From positions 1 through 61,322 of the forward strand of contig LQXN01000047.1 of the NCBI GenBank assembly GCA_001648575.1: a stretch of 61,322 bases of DNA, written 5' to 3'. This DNA is from Sutcliffiella horikoshii DSM 8719 (GTDB lineage: Bacteria; Bacillota; Bacilli; Bacillales; Bacillaceae_I). Numbering within the stretch: the stretch's first letter is position 1; every line of letters begins with the position of its first letter. The translations under genes and the position numbers were made by a program. Below the pieces are notes generated by a model, which worked only from the letters and a program-made list of their open reading frames with translations, made no database searches and was not told the DNA's origin. Below are positions 8,354 through 18,393 of the stretch, piece by piece.

Positions 8354-9391
8354 TTATTTTACTCTGTCGCCAAGAAGCTGTGCAAGGTCATCCAGTTCGG
8401 TTGTCTTAGAGCGGCTCATAAGTTCATCTACCGCATCTTTAGGGTCCACCCCATCAAAGAGCACATGGTATAGGGCAGAGGTCAGAGGCATCTTGACTTG
8501 GAGCTTCTGGGATAGCTGATAGGCAGCCTTTGTTGTACGGACTCCTTCTACTACCATCCCCATATTTTCCAACACCTCATCTAATTTCATGCCTTTTCCC
8601 AACATGTTGCCCGCACGCCAGTTTCTGCTGTGGACACTTGTGCATGTTACGATTAAATCTCCCATGCCTGTCAGTCCAAGGAATGTAAGGGGATTTGCCC
8701 CCAAGCAGCTGCCAAGGCGAGCTATTTCTGCAAGACCCCTTGTAATTAAAGCGGCTTTTGCATTATCTCCATACCCTAATCCATCTGTAATGCCTGCTGC
8801 AAGGGCAATGATATTTTTAAGAGAGCCACCTATTTCAACACCTACTACATCTGTGTTCGTATAAACACGGAAATGCTGATTGATAAATAGATCCTGCACC
8901 TTCTCCGCCGCTTCCACATCCAGGGATGCAGCAGTCACCGTTGTAGGCTGCCTGAGGCTTACTTCCTCCGCGTGACTAGGTCCTGATAAGACGACCACCG
9001 CTTTGCGGACTGATGCGGGCAACTCCTCTTCAATCACCTCTGAGACCCTCAAATGTGTATCAGGCTCAATTCCTTTACTGACATGGACAAACAAGGCCGG
9101 AGAGGAGAGATAAGTTTTTACTTGCTGACAAACTTCCCTCATCGCTTTCGTCGGCACTGCAAGAATAATTGCCTCTACACCGCTGACAGCCTCTTCCATC
9201 GAGGTATACCCGACAATATGATCGGATAATATGATATTTTTCAAATACTTTTCGTTGGTATGGTTTTGATTAATTTCGTTGATTTGCGCTTGCTTATGCC
9301 CCCATAGACGGACTTCATGGTTATTATCTGCAAGAACCATCGCAAGGGCGGTACCCCAGCTTCCTGCACCTAAAACAGCTACCTTTTTCAC
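8354..9391 (-). CDS. gpsA: Glycerol-3-phosphate dehydrogenase [NAD(P)+]
   Basis: 345-aa cytosolic enzyme that reduces dihydroxyacetone phosphate to sn-glycerol 3-phosphate, the backbone of phospholipids. Rossmann motif GAGSWG is at 8-13; conserved lysines K107 (SKGIEP) and K192 (GSLKNI) are present. The GTG at 9391 gives MKKVAVLG and the usual 345 aa; a TTG one codon upstream is also possible. It is 17 bp behind der in an apparent operon. Confidence 0.95.
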   Translation of the reverse strand: MKKVAVLGAGSWGTALAMVLADNNHEVRLWGHKQAQINEINQNHTNEKYLKNIILSDHIVGYTSMEEAVSGVEAIILAVPTKAMREVCQQVKTYLSSPALFVHVSKGIEPDTHLRVSEVIEEELPASVRKAVVVLSGPSHAEEVSLRQPTTVTAASLDVEAAEKVQDLFINQHFRVYTNTDVVGVEIGGSLKNIIALAAGITDGLGYGDNAKAALITRGLAEIARLGSCLGANPLTFLGLTGMGDLIVTCTSVHSRNWRAGNMLGKGMKLDEVLENMGMVVEGVRTTKAAYQLSQKLQVKMPLTSALYHVLFDGVDPKDAVDELMSRSKTTELDDLAQLLGDRVK

Positions 9392-9408
9392 CAACTCACT
9401 CCTCCCTG

Positions 9409-10719
9409 TTATTTACGTGGACGTGCGATAAGTTTGATAGGTGTTCCTTCAAATCCGAAGGCATCCCTTATACGGTTCTCAAGGAATCGTTTATAAGAGA
9501 AGTGCAATAGTTCCGGATCATTGACGAAAATGACAAAGGTAGGCGGTTTGACAGCAACCTGTGTCGCATAGTAGATTTTTAAACGTTGTCCTTTGTCTGT
9601 CGGAGTCGGATTCATTGCAACCGCGTCCATGATGACATCATTCAGGACAGTCGTCACTACACGCATAGAATGGTTTTCACTTGCCAATTCGATTTTTGGT
9701 ATTAAAGTATGGACGCGCTTCTTTGTTTTCGCAGATAAGAAAACTATTGGCGCATAATCAAGGAATAAAAAGTGATCTCTAATCTTCTGTTCGAATTCTT
9801 TCATGGTCTTCTCATCTTTTTCTACTGCATCCCATTTGTTCACGACGATCACAATCGCTCTTCCGGCTTCATGAGCATAACCTGCAATCTTCTTATCTTG
9901 CTCGATGATGCCTTCTTCCCCATTAATGACGACAAGAACAACGTCTGAGCGTTCAATCGCTCTCAACGCACGGAGTACACTATACTTTTCTGTAGTCTCA
10001 TATACTTTCCCTTTTTTACGCATACCTGCTGTATCAATAATGACGTAATCTTTTCCATCGTATGTGTAAGGTGTATCGATTGCATCTCTAGTAGTTCCTG
10101 CAATATCACTTACGATGACCCGCTCTTCTCCAAGCAAAGCATTTACTAAAGAAGATTTCCCTACATTGGGACGGCCGATCAAAGAAAATTTGATGATATC
10201 ATCATCATAGTCATCCTCTTCGTTTTTAGGGAAGTTCTCGATAACAAAGTCCAAAAGATCCCCAAGTCCTAATCCATGAGATCCCGATATTGGAATCGGT
10301 TCACCGAAGCCCAGTGCATAAAAATCATATAATGTGTCTCTCATATCAGGGTTGTCTACTTTGTTAACAGCAACCACCACTGGCTTTTTCGATCGGTAAA
10401 GTATTTTAGCCACTTCTTCGTCCGCTGTTGTTAATCCTTCGCGGCCATTTGTCATAAATATGATTACATCCGCTTCATCTATCGCAATTTCCGCCTGTTC
10501 ACGGATTTGAGTCATAAATGGCGCATCACTTATTTCTATTCCACCAGTATCAATAATATTAAAATACTGATTAAGCCATTCTCCTGAGCTGTAGATTCTA
10601 TCCCTTGTCACTCCTGGTACATCTTCTACAATGGAGATTCTCTCTCCTACTATTCGGTTAAATATAGTGGACTTTCCCACATTCGGTCTTCCAACGATCG
10701 CTACGGTTGGTTTTGGCAT
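9409..10719 (-). CDS. der: Ribosome assembly GTPase Der (EngA)
   Basis: 436-aa essential GTPase for 50S subunit maturation, with two tandem G domains. Two P-loops GRPNVGKS are seen at 10-17 and 182-189, NKVD and NKWD motifs follow in each, and a KH-like C-terminal domain ends ARPRK. The ATG at 10719 follows GGGAGGG with 8-nt spacing; an in-frame GTG three codons earlier abuts the ribosome binding site. Co-transcribed with gpsA. Confidence 0.97.
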   Translation of the reverse strand: MPKPTVAIVGRPNVGKSTIFNRIVGERISIVEDVPGVTRDRIYSSGEWLNQYFNIIDTGGIEISDAPFMTQIREQAEIAIDEADVIIFMTNGREGLTTADEEVAKILYRSKKPVVVAVNKVDNPDMRDTLYDFYALGFGEPIPISGSHGLGLGDLLDFVIENFPKNEEDDYDDDIIKFSLIGRPNVGKSSLVNALLGEERVIVSDIAGTTRDAIDTPYTYDGKDYVIIDTAGMRKKGKVYETTEKYSVLRALRAIERSDVVLVVINGEEGIIEQDKKIAGYAHEAGRAIVIVVNKWDAVEKDEKTMKEFEQKIRDHFLFLDYAPIVFLSAKTKKRVHTLIPKIELASENHSMRVVTTVLNDVIMDAVAMNPTPTDKGQRLKIYYATQVAVKPPTFVIFVNDPELLHFSYKRFLENRIRDAFGFEGTPIKLIARPRK

Positions 10720-10869
10720 GGTGACCACCCTCCCATTTTTCTAGTGTATATGTAAATATTCTCATTAAAAAACAAGAAATTCTACTTATATTTGATTATG
10801 TTGTTAGTCTTTACAAAAGATTGTTTTCAGATACTTTATTGCTTTCACCAACAGAAATTACATTATCTC

Positions 10870-10901
10870 TAATAAAAGAAACCCTCCTGTGAAAGGAAGG
10901 T
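10870..10901 (-). terminator. ypzH terminator
   Basis: 8-bp stem ACCCTCCT/AGGAAGGT with one G-U pair (10881-10888 with 10894-10901), then TTCTTTTATT on the minus strand. It separates the yphA-seaA-ypzH unit from der. Confidence 0.75.
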
Positions 10902-10973
10902 CTAACTTGAATAGTTTAACATTATTCGTTTCAATAAGGAAGTCTGACTTTTTTCACAAGTAGCATTTTATTC

Positions 10974-11165
10974 CTAATGCTTCACGATTACATACAAATC
11001 CTCACCTAATCCATGTGCAATTCCATCGAGAATGGCTTCAAGGTTCGCGGCTATAAATTCCATCTCTTCTTTGGTTTCACAAGTAAAGATCGGTGCTCCT
11101 CCACCTATTTTTGAAGCATTGGTTGTAATGACAGCTAAGATATACTTTCCGATTTCAACTTCCAT
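10974..11165 (-). CDS. ypzH: Capping complex subunit for YIEGIA protein
   Basis: 63-aa acidic protein with no membrane segment. It overlaps the end of the YIEGIA-family gene by 11 bp, so the two are translationally linked. This pairing and the text GGGAPIF and EDLYVIVKH match the small family that public annotation calls the capping complex subunit for YIEGIA. The symbol is from the B. subtilis equivalent position and is less certain than the family. Biochemical role unknown. Confidence 0.7.
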   Translation of the reverse strand: MEVEIGKYILAVITTNASKIGGGAPIFTCETKEEMEFIAANLEAILDGIAHGLGEDLYVIVKH

Positions 11166-12054
11166 GCTTCTTATTCACCTTCTCCTTCAGGTTCTTCGTT
11201 GGCATTCGTATGGCATTTTCCAGAGTAGGGACTTGTTCGAGGATTGCAATGCCTATTTCAAGGTCCTGCTCTTGCGGTAATAGGAATACCCCAACACGCC
11301 CATCATCAAGGTCCCTTTTTGCCAGCGGTACTAGTGCAGGGGTTCCTGAATCGCGATAAACACCTAATGCTGTCGACATATCGTGTAAGATCGCTTGTCT
11401 TTGGCCAAGGTTTGCAATCGTTGTTCGTGCATTAAAGTTCTTGGGCTTCAAAATAAAACCCATCCCATATTTCAATACTTCTTTCTGCCTTTCTGGCAAT
11501 CCGATATTCATGATGTAGATGTTATCCACATACAACCCTGCACCTTCAAAATGAGGTTTAACATATTCTATATCCACAATATCCTTCAATTGCCCGCCAG
11601 TCATCAACTTATGGGAAAGCAATGCAGCTGAAACACCGACGATCAAGCCAACCCAAATGTTTCCCGCAAGGTATGCAAGGGTAGCCAGAAATGCCGTAAT
11701 CATTACCAAATAGTTTCTTCCTTCAAAAGCTATGGCGATTCCTTCAATATATGTGTTGCCCCTTGGTACCAGTTCATAGGCATCGAGTTCGGTAAGGGTG
11801 TTTCTTTCCATGTTCCGAACATCGCGAAATTGGGAAGCTGCCAACGCCAAAAACGTAATGGCTGCAAATTCTTGTTCCATAATTGCCGGAACTGCAATCG
11901 TCCCCAGTCCCGATGCAATAAAAGCAAGTGAGAGGTGAATAATCTTCCCGTGCAAATATGTAGGATATTGCCGGTAATCAGTAACCAACATATACATTCT
12001 CGTGGCAAGCCCTATTAAAACCCCGAATAGGATGGGGTATGTATATTCATTCAT
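11155..12054 (-). CDS. seaA: YIEGIA family membrane protein
   Basis: 299 aa. The N-terminal half holds several hydrophobic helices (about 5-25, 40-60, 62-75, 115-150). The family-naming motif YIEGIA is at 102-107. The C-terminal half is soluble. It begins inside the yphA stop codon (ATGA overlap) and runs into ypzH, so the three form a tight unit. B. subtilis YphB/SeaA, implicated in spore envelope assembly, is the equivalent; the function here is inferred from that. Confidence 0.8.
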   Translation of the reverse strand: MNEYTYPILFGVLIGLATRMYMLVTDYRQYPTYLHGKIIHLSLAFIASGLGTIAVPAIMEQEFAAITFLALAASQFRDVRNMERNTLTELDAYELVPRGNTYIEGIAIAFEGRNYLVMITAFLATLAYLAGNIWVGLIVGVSAALLSHKLMTGGQLKDIVDIEYVKPHFEGAGLYVDNIYIMNIGLPERQKEVLKYGMGFILKPKNFNARTTIANLGQRQAILHDMSTALGVYRDSGTPALVPLAKRDLDDGRVGVFLLPQEQDLEIGIAILEQVPTLENAIRMPTKNLKEKVNKKHGS

Positions 12055-12656
12055 CCCTGTCTCTCCCTTACACGCTTTTGTATGATTGAATCAAGATAGA
12101 CGGTAATGTTCTCAAAAACCACCCACGTCCCAAGACCAGCAGAAGTTAAAAATAGAACGGCCAAAAAATCAAAAGAACCTATTACAGAATAGGAGAAAAT
12201 ACTGTTCAGCACAAAGCTGTTCAGTATTTCTCCTTGCAAAACACCTGTCAGCATAAAGACAAATCTTTCCCATTTCGTTTTGAACAAAAGTAATGTTATA
12301 TAAAGAAGGATGAAAGAAAGCATCCAAGTCCTATCAATAAAGATCCAGACAGGATCATAAATTTCAAAGATGACAAAGCATACATATGCCAAGGATAAAG
12401 TACAGATAGAAAAATAATGAAGGACATATCTTTGTTTCAATGTTTTTGATAATAGAATGATTGCGGTAAGAACCAAAATAATAAACGCTATATTAACACT
12501 GAAGCCATAAATGCTTACATGTGTTGTTGAGCCTGCCAGCAATGAGAGCAGCAAAATAGACAAGAATGTCCGAATGGCGGACTTTGAAAACAAGAAAGTT
12601 ATAATAATCCAACCTATCCATCCTAAGAAATAAAAATAAAGACCTGCTGATTCCAT
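12051..12656 (-). CDS. yphA: YphA-like membrane protein
   Basis: 201 aa, almost entirely hydrophobic with about six predicted membrane helices and a basic tail (QKRVRERQ). ATG start with AAAGGAGGG upstream. First gene of the yphA-seaA-ypzH unit. A GCATAATG element 30 bp upstream resembles the -10 of forespore sigma factors, but no convincing -35 was found. Function unknown. Confidence 0.78.
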   Translation of the reverse strand: MESAGLYFYFLGWIGWIIITFLFSKSAIRTFLSILLLSLLAGSTTHVSIYGFSVNIAFIILVLTAIILLSKTLKQRYVLHYFSICTLSLAYVCFVIFEIYDPVWIFIDRTWMLSFILLYITLLLFKTKWERFVFMLTGVLQGEILNSFVLNSIFSYSVIGSFDFLAVLFLTSAGLGTWVVFENITVYLDSIIQKRVRERQG

Positions 12657-12721
12657 TTCTCCATCCCTCCTTTCACCAAATCATTATGCCTAAAAATAGG
12701 GGATAATAATCATCAGTGGCA

Positions 12722-12750
12722 GTATGTTTCTGTTCATAAAGAGAATAATA
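12722..12750 (+). promoter_or_regulatory. Possible sigma-G promoter of ypzI
   Basis: GTATG at 12722-12726, a 17-bp spacer and AATAATA resemble the sigma-F/G pattern (GHATR, CATAMTA). It stands about 35 bp ahead of ypzI. Only pattern matching supports it. Confidence 0.35.
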
Positions 12751-12783
12751 ATTCTTATAATGTCAGAAAAGAGGTGTTCATTT

Positions 12784-12915
12784 ATGGGAAAAGATAGACA
12801 GGAAAGAAAACTTAAAGCCCAAAAGAGGACGGAATCAGATCGTGATCAATCCCTGAAGTATCCAGGAGCCACAAGTTTAGAAGGACCAGATGAAGCAAGA
12901 GAAAGAAATAAGTAA
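12784..12915 (+). CDS. ypzI: YpzI family small protein
   Basis: 43-aa, highly charged peptide starting MGKDRQERKLKAQKR and containing DQSLKYPGATSLEGP. It matches the YpzI family of small Bacillus proteins of unknown function. The ATG at 12784 has AGAGGTG 7 nt upstream; the longer reading from 12724 lacks a site. It is the only plus-strand gene between yphA and fni, and converges on fni at a bidirectional terminator. Confidence 0.8.
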   Translation: MGKDRQERKLKAQKRTESDRDQSLKYPGATSLEGPDEARERNK

Positions 12916-12957
12916 CAAATAACAAAACGGCTTCATCCTATTATGAGGATGAAGCCG
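12914..12957. terminator. Terminator hairpin, copy 1
   Basis: 13-bp stem CGGCTTCATCCT/AGGATGAAGCCG within a 31-bp unit at 12927-12957. On the minus strand it is followed by TTTTGTTATTTG, so it can end fni transcripts. The identical 31 bp recur at 13166-13196 on the far side of the inserted element. Confidence 0.85.
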
Positions 12958-13165
12958 CAGACTGTTGACAAACTATAAGTTAATTAGGTTATCTGTTGGA
13001 ACAGTTGATCTCCGTTGCAGGAGCTTCGCTTTCCAGTGGGCGGTCCGTAAGCCTCCTCACTTCGCCTGAGGGGTCTTACCTGTCCCTTCCTCCCGCAGGA
13101 GTCTACGCTCCTTCCACTACGATCAACTAGGAAATTTCATTATTTTAAGCTTTGTCTACACACTG
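12958..13165. mobile_element. Terminator-flanked 208-bp repeat element
   Basis: Non-coding element between two exact 31-bp copies of a terminator hairpin. Its ends are imperfect inverted repeats: CAGACTGTTGACAAA at the left and the complement of CAGTGTGTAGACAAA at the right, 12 of 15 positions alike. The interior is a large palindrome bounded by GTTGATC/GATCAAC, with the CTTCGCTTTCC and CTCCCGCAGGAGTCT text common in Bacillus intergenic repeats. A second copy, inverted, lies at 22848-23045. No protein is encoded. It looks like a MITE-type insertion. Confidence 0.7.
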
Positions 13166-13196
13166 ACGGCTTCATCCTATTATGAGGATGAAGCCG
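13166..13196. terminator. Terminator hairpin, copy 2
   Basis: Exact repeat of 12927-12957. It lies 18 bp after the fni stop, but on the minus strand no T-run follows it (the element begins), so it is probably a weak terminator for fni. On the plus strand TTGGTTATAGTTT follows. Confidence 0.75.
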
Positions 13197-13214
13197 TTGG
13201 TTATAGTTTATCTT

Positions 13215-14285
<1,071 letters not shown>

Positions 14286-14387
14286 CTAGACATATTTATT
14301 TTGACTGCCTTTATGAATAATGGTCCCCTCTCCACTGTCAATATATTGATCTAAATTCAACAGCTGGGTGTTCCATTTAATATCCAT
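14286..14387 (-). CDS. Possible 33-aa peptide
   Basis: Short frame beginning MDIKWNTQLLNLDQY, ending at a TAG 9 bp ahead of the fni start. It fills the gap between ypfD and fni but has no clear ribosome binding site; translation could only come by coupling to ypfD. I do not recognise it. It may be chance. Confidence 0.25.
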   Translation of the reverse strand: MDIKWNTQLLNLDQYIDSGEGTIIHKGSQNKYV

Positions 14388-14402
14388 TTCATTTAGCAAT
14401 TA

Positions 14403-15548
14403 TTATTTCTTCAACTTGCTTAATTTATCCCCAATCATTTCACCCAATTGGAAACCGCCAGACTCATCTTTTTGATTATATTGGCTATAGTCCTCTTCTT
14501 CTTCAGACTCTTCCAACTCACGGATACTCAAGGAGATTCTTTGGTCAGCAACGTTCACGTCCAATACCTTAACTTGAACTTTATCTCCCTCTGTAAGAAC
14601 TTCATGTGGTGTCCCGATATGTTTATTGGAGATCTGCGAGATGTGGACCAAGCCTTCCACCCCGGGCAGGACTTCCACAAAAGCACCGAAGGATACCAAG
14701 CGTTTTACAACACCCTCTGTAATACTTCCAGCGGAGAGTTTTTCTGAAACTTGAGCCCATGGTCCAGGTAATGTCTCTTTAATAGATAAAGATATTCTTT
14801 CATTGTCACGATCAACGGAAAGAACTTTCACATTGACTTTCTGACCCTCTGTCACCACATCGGAGGGCTTGCCTACATGTTCATAGGAAAGCTGAGAAAT
14901 ATGGACTAACCCATCCACTCCGCCGATATCAACGAAAGCACCGAAATCTGTTATGCGTTGAACTGTTCCTTCGAGCACTTGACCAGTTTCGATTGTATCT
15001 AATAATTCGTGTTTTTTATTCTGCATCTCTTCTTCTACCACTGCACGATGGGAGAGAATGACACGATTTTTTTCTTTTTCAAGCTCTACTACCTTAAATG
15101 TCAATGTCTTCCCTTTGTAATCTGAGAAATCATCAACAAAATAGTTTTCTACTAAAGAAGCAGGCACAAAACCTCTGACGCCTAGGTCAACAACAAGTCC
15201 ACCTTTTACCACATCTTTGATTTCCGCTTCAAATACTTCCTTCGTTTCGAATTTCGTCTGAAGGTCTTCCCATGCAAGGTCAGCGTCTACCGCTTTCTTG
15301 GACAATACAAGCAATTCCTCTTCCACTTTTGTCACTTTGAGCTGAAGCTCTTGTCCTTCTGCCACCACATCAGTTGCTTTTTCCACGTGAAGGCTCGAAA
15401 GTTCGCTTATCGGGATGATCCCATCTAACTTGCTACCCTCAACAGAAACGAGGACCTGCTTTTCTTCTACTTTTGTAACTGTACCAGTCACTTTGTCGCC
15501 AACTTCTAGATTGTTAACTTCTACTTGATTCATGTCTTCCACCATCAT
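14403..15548 (-). CDS. ypfD: S1-domain RNA-binding protein (RpsA homologue)
   Basis: 381 aa with four S1 (OB-fold) repeats at about 10-80, 100-165, 185-255 and 270-340, the last two with GLVHISQ and FGAFV signatures, then an acidic tail and FQLGEMIGDKLSKLKK end. It is related to ribosomal protein S1, but Bacillus lacks a full-length six-domain S1 and the role of YpfD is not settled. The ATG at 15548 follows AGGAGGT; the one a codon later is equally possible. Confidence 0.9.
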   Translation of the reverse strand: MMVEDMNQVEVNNLEVGDKVTGTVTKVEEKQVLVSVEGSKLDGIIPISELSSLHVEKATDVVAEGQELQLKVTKVEEELLVLSKKAVDADLAWEDLQTKFETKEVFEAEIKDVVKGGLVVDLGVRGFVPASLVENYFVDDFSDYKGKTLTFKVVELEKEKNRVILSHRAVVEEEMQNKKHELLDTIETGQVLEGTVQRITDFGAFVDIGGVDGLVHISQLSYEHVGKPSDVVTEGQKVNVKVLSVDRDNERISLSIKETLPGPWAQVSEKLSAGSITEGVVKRLVSFGAFVEVLPGVEGLVHISQISNKHIGTPHEVLTEGDKVQVKVLDVNVADQRISLSIRELEESEEEEDYSQYNQKDESGGFQLGEMIGDKLSKLKK

Positions 15549-15563
15549 TATTACCTCCTCCAT

Positions 15564-15838
15564 ACAAACCAGCTAATCCATTATTTATGTAAGTAACGGT
15601 AAACGTTACGTAAGTATGCCGGCTGAAGCCTGAACATACGAACTTAACAAAAATAGCATTTGTTTCGTGTAATAATTCATAAATTAACGGATGTTAACTT
15701 ACTTGATTGATTAGACAGATCAATTGGAACTGTCGAGCTTCAATTTGCAAAATAAAGCAAAAACAAAATCCTACAAATTTAGCTTCCTCCTACTAACTTC
15801 TAATAAATAGTACATTTTGTCAAGTCAAAACTCTTAAA
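15564..15838. other. ypfD leader/intergenic region
   Basis: 275 bp without a gene between plsC and ypfD. An inverted repeat GTAACG-5-CGTTAC sits within 15590-15612, 45 bp ahead of the ypfD start, and could be an operator. No clear promoter or terminator was found in the remainder. Confidence 0.35.
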
Positions 15839-16420
15839 CTATCTGTTTTTTTCGATAAGTTCACGGATTGAATCCATAACCAATAAAGTCGCTTCCTCGG
15901 CAGATATTTTTTCCAGTCGGGGTTGGGTGAAATCTATCGGCTTGCCATATACAACTTTCAAAGGTTGAAATTTCTTGTAAGGGCCAATGACTGCACAAGG
16001 AACGACCGCGGCATCTGAACGGAGAGCAAAAAAGCCCGCACCCGCCAACCCTTTTCCAAGTTCGCCTGTTTTACTTCTTGTACCTTCAGGAAACAGACCA
16101 AGTACATGACCTTCTTTTAAGACTTTCAATGCTTTTCGCAACGCTTCCCTGTCACTCATCCCCCTTTTGACAGGAAACGCATGAATCTTGGGCAAGATGG
16201 TCTTGAGGATCGGCACATTGAAGATTTCTTCTTTAGCCATAAAATGTACTGTCCTTGGCGAGGTGATCCCTACAACTGGAGGATCCAGATTATCGATATG
16301 ATTAGAACATATCAATACCGCCCCATCCTTAGGTATATTCTCACTACCTATTACTTTTATCCGATACAGAGGCTTTAGTACGACCGATACTATAAATTTA
16401 GCAAATGAGTAGAAAGTCAT
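15839..16420 (-). CDS. plsC: 1-acylglycerol-3-phosphate acyltransferase
   Basis: 193-aa membrane-associated acyltransferase that makes phosphatidic acid from lysophosphatidic acid. Catalytic motif NHIDNLD (N40, H41, D46; HX4D) and substrate motif FPEGTR (110-115) are present; the N-terminus is hydrophobic. Its ATG overlaps the cmk stop by 4 bp. B. subtilis lacks this gene at this spot, but several other bacilli have plsC between cmk and the S1 gene. Confidence 0.92.
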   Translation of the reverse strand: MTFYSFAKFIVSVVLKPLYRIKVIGSENIPKDGAVLICSNHIDNLDPPVVGITSPRTVHFMAKEEIFNVPILKTILPKIHAFPVKRGMSDREALRKALKVLKEGHVLGLFPEGTRSKTGELGKGLAGAGFFALRSDAAVVPCAVIGPYKKFQPLKVVYGKPIDFTQPRLEKISAEEATLLVMDSIRELIEKNR

Positions 16421-17112
16421 GGACGACCTGCCCTTTCTGACTGCAGTAGGACCAATTCCATAATTTTTCCTACCACTTGATCAATGGATAATGAAGTTGT
16501 ATCTATTTCTTTAGCATCATGTGCTTTTTGCAGAGGGGCAATTTCCCGTTCAGAGTCAAGTTTGTCCCGTCTTGCAATTTCTAGCTTTAGTTTTTCTAAA
16601 TCGGATTCAAAGCCTTTTGAAAGATTTTCTGCATGCCTCCTATGGGCTCTTTCCTCAACGGACGCAAGAAGGAATACCTTCACTTCAGCATCAGGCAGGA
16701 CGTGCGTTCCAATATCCCTTCCATCCATCACAACACCTCCGCGTTTGGCAAGGATTTGTTGTCTTGCTACCATTTCCTCACGGACGCTTTTATGTTTAGC
16801 AACGATGGATACATTGTTAGTCACATCATGTGTACGTATCTGCTCTGTTACATCTTCATCATTTATGTACACGTGCTGTGTCTTGTTATTTGTTGCACGT
16901 AAATCTATCTCCATCTTTTCTACCAATTCCTGCAATGACTTTTCATCCTCCAGGTTGACATCATGTCTGATAGCTTGAAAGGTGATCGCTCTGTACATTG
17001 CGCCTGTATCAATATATAAATACCCTAATTTGTCTGCGACGATTTTTGCAACTGTACTTTTCCCTGCCGCTGCCGGCCCGTCGATTGCTACTGATAATTT
17101 TTGCTGTTTCAT
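16417..17112 (-). CDS. cmk: Cytidylate kinase
   Basis: 231-aa kinase that phosphorylates CMP and dCMP. P-loop GPAAAGKST is at 12-20, followed by DTGAMYRA and GRDIGT signatures. The ATG at 17112 follows AGGAGG; the in-frame ATG seven codons earlier lies upstream of the ribosome binding site. Operon with plsC. Confidence 0.96.
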   Translation of the reverse strand: MKQQKLSVAIDGPAAAGKSTVAKIVADKLGYLYIDTGAMYRAITFQAIRHDVNLEDEKSLQELVEKMEIDLRATNNKTQHVYINDEDVTEQIRTHDVTNNVSIVAKHKSVREEMVARQQILAKRGGVVMDGRDIGTHVLPDAEVKVFLLASVEERAHRRHAENLSKGFESDLEKLKLEIARRDKLDSEREIAPLQKAHDAKEIDTTSLSIDQVVGKIMELVLLQSERAGRP

Positions 17113-17148
17113 ATTTCCTCCTGAATTCACCATTGATCTTTTTTACAT

Positions 17149-17170
17149 GAAAAAAGCAGGGCACCCCTGC
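17149..17170 (-). terminator. ypfA-ypfB terminator
   Basis: Stem GCAGGG/CCCTGC (17156-17161 with 17165-17170) followed by seven bases rich in T on the minus strand. Confidence 0.88.
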
Positions 17171-17207
17171 AATTCCACCGTTTACATACACCTATATTTT
17201 ATCATAA

Positions 17208-17390
17208 TCATCGACTCTGGTCGAATGTTTCTATATGTTCCATAATCTTCATGCCGCCTACTCCTTCATATTGTATTACCTTGCTTAAAAAAGGAGCAGC
17301 ACCTGTGTACAACAACAATCCTTGGGCACATACTAAACAAACAAGTTGAATTACAATCAATTTAATCAGTAATCGTTCCATTCTTTTCAT
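17208..17390 (-). CDS. ypfB: YpfB family small membrane protein
   Basis: 60 aa with one N-terminal membrane helix (about 8-30) and a short outer or inner tail with VIQYEGVGGMKI. Matches the DUF5359/YpfB family by position between ypfA and cmk and by this motif. ATG start with GGGAG 9 nt upstream. Function unknown. Confidence 0.75.
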   Translation of the reverse strand: MKRMERLLIKLIVIQLVCLVCAQGLLLYTGAAPFLSKVIQYEGVGGMKIMEHIETFDQSR

Positions 17391-17459
17391 ATTACTTTTC
17401 TCCCATATATCCAGAATTAAATCTTATTCTAGTATGGTTGATTATGGAAGGATCTATGC

Positions 17460-18113
17460 TTAAACATGTGTTTTTCTTAACAATAATTGTTGTTCAAAAC
17501 AGTATTTAACGATTATCTGCCTTTCATTTTCCTTGATGGGATCGAATTGGAGTGAGGCTCTTCGCTTTTTATTGTCTGCTTCCACTATCCTTATTACTTT
17601 ACTTTTCAATTTAAGATAATGAATTTCTCCATTATTCAAATGCAGAACAAATGTTGTAAGAACATGTTCTTTTTCTGGTAATGCCGCATTTTCAGGTACA
17701 AGAATTGCAGCGCCACCTGCACTTATATCATGAGTGATGGTTAAAAACGGTTCAAAACCGACCGAAAGTGGGTGAATGGCGACATCTAAAATGCTTTCAA
17801 CCCTTACATATTGCCTCCGTTGCACTTTTACAACTTGATCATAACCCGGAAAGGCTAATTGGATCATCGGTATAGATTGTTTTACTCGTCCGAGTACTTC
17901 ACTCTCGAATGTATATGCTACCCCATCATCTGTTACAAATGAAATCAGTAACTGTGTTCCATTTAAAATATATGTAGTCCTTCCGTTTGTATAATGGGAA
18001 GGATAATCGACATAAAACTCCTTTTCCCTTACTTCTTGCACTTTACATCTATATTTTTCCACTTTGTCATCATTTCGCACTTGCAGAGTGAGTACGACCC
18101 CTGGCTTTAACAA
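17460..18113 (-). CDS. ypfA: Flagellar brake protein YpfA, c-di-GMP receptor
   Basis: 217 aa. N-terminal YcgR-type domain and a C-terminal PilZ domain. The c-di-GMP binding signatures are complete: RRQYVR (99-104) and DISAGG (129-134). The B. subtilis protein (also DgrA) binds c-di-GMP and slows flagellar rotation through MotA. TTG start with AAGGGGGC 7 nt upstream; no ATG fits. Followed by ypfB. Confidence 0.93.
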   Translation of the reverse strand: MLKPGVVLTLQVRNDDKVEKYRCKVQEVREKEFYVDYPSHYTNGRTTYILNGTQLLISFVTDDGVAYTFESEVLGRVKQSIPMIQLAFPGYDQVVKVQRRQYVRVESILDVAIHPLSVGFEPFLTITHDISAGGAAILVPENAALPEKEHVLTTFVLHLNNGEIHYLKLKSKVIRIVEADNKKRRASLQFDPIKENERQIIVKYCFEQQLLLRKTHV

Positions 18114-18153
18114 AACATTGCCCCCTTAATTTCAAAGCCACTAAAAAAGATAC

Positions 18154-18243
18154 TTTATTTTAGTAATCTGTTTCATACCGCTGTTGATTTCCGCAAACGG
18201 CTTCGCTTATTGCTCCAATCAACAGCTAGAAATCTAAAATAAA
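18154..18243. repeat. Nested palindromic intergenic repeat
   Basis: Core 18180-18226 is bounded by GCTGTTGATT/AATCAACAGC and includes CCGCAAACGG and TTGCTCC. An outer arm TTTATTTTAG/CTAAAATAAA encloses it. It is a shortened member of the GTTGAT-CAAC repeat type also seen at 13 kb, 22.9 kb and 56.5 kb. Confidence 0.7.
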
Positions 18244-18335
18244 ATTAGTTATTCGATTTTTTCAGTGACCTCTAATTCCCCGGTATTTCTTTACTTGTTA
18301 TATTTTTCTATTTATTTCTATTAAACCATTTTACA

Positions 18336-18369
18336 CAAAAAAGGAAAAGTCAATTTCGACTTTTCCTTT
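18336..18369 (-). terminator. sleB-ypeB terminator
   Basis: 12-bp perfect stem AAAGGAAAAGTC/GACTTTTCCTTT (18340-18351 with 18358-18369) with T-run on the minus strand. Confidence 0.92.
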
Positions 18370-18393
18370 AAATGAAATATCTATGATTTTAAG

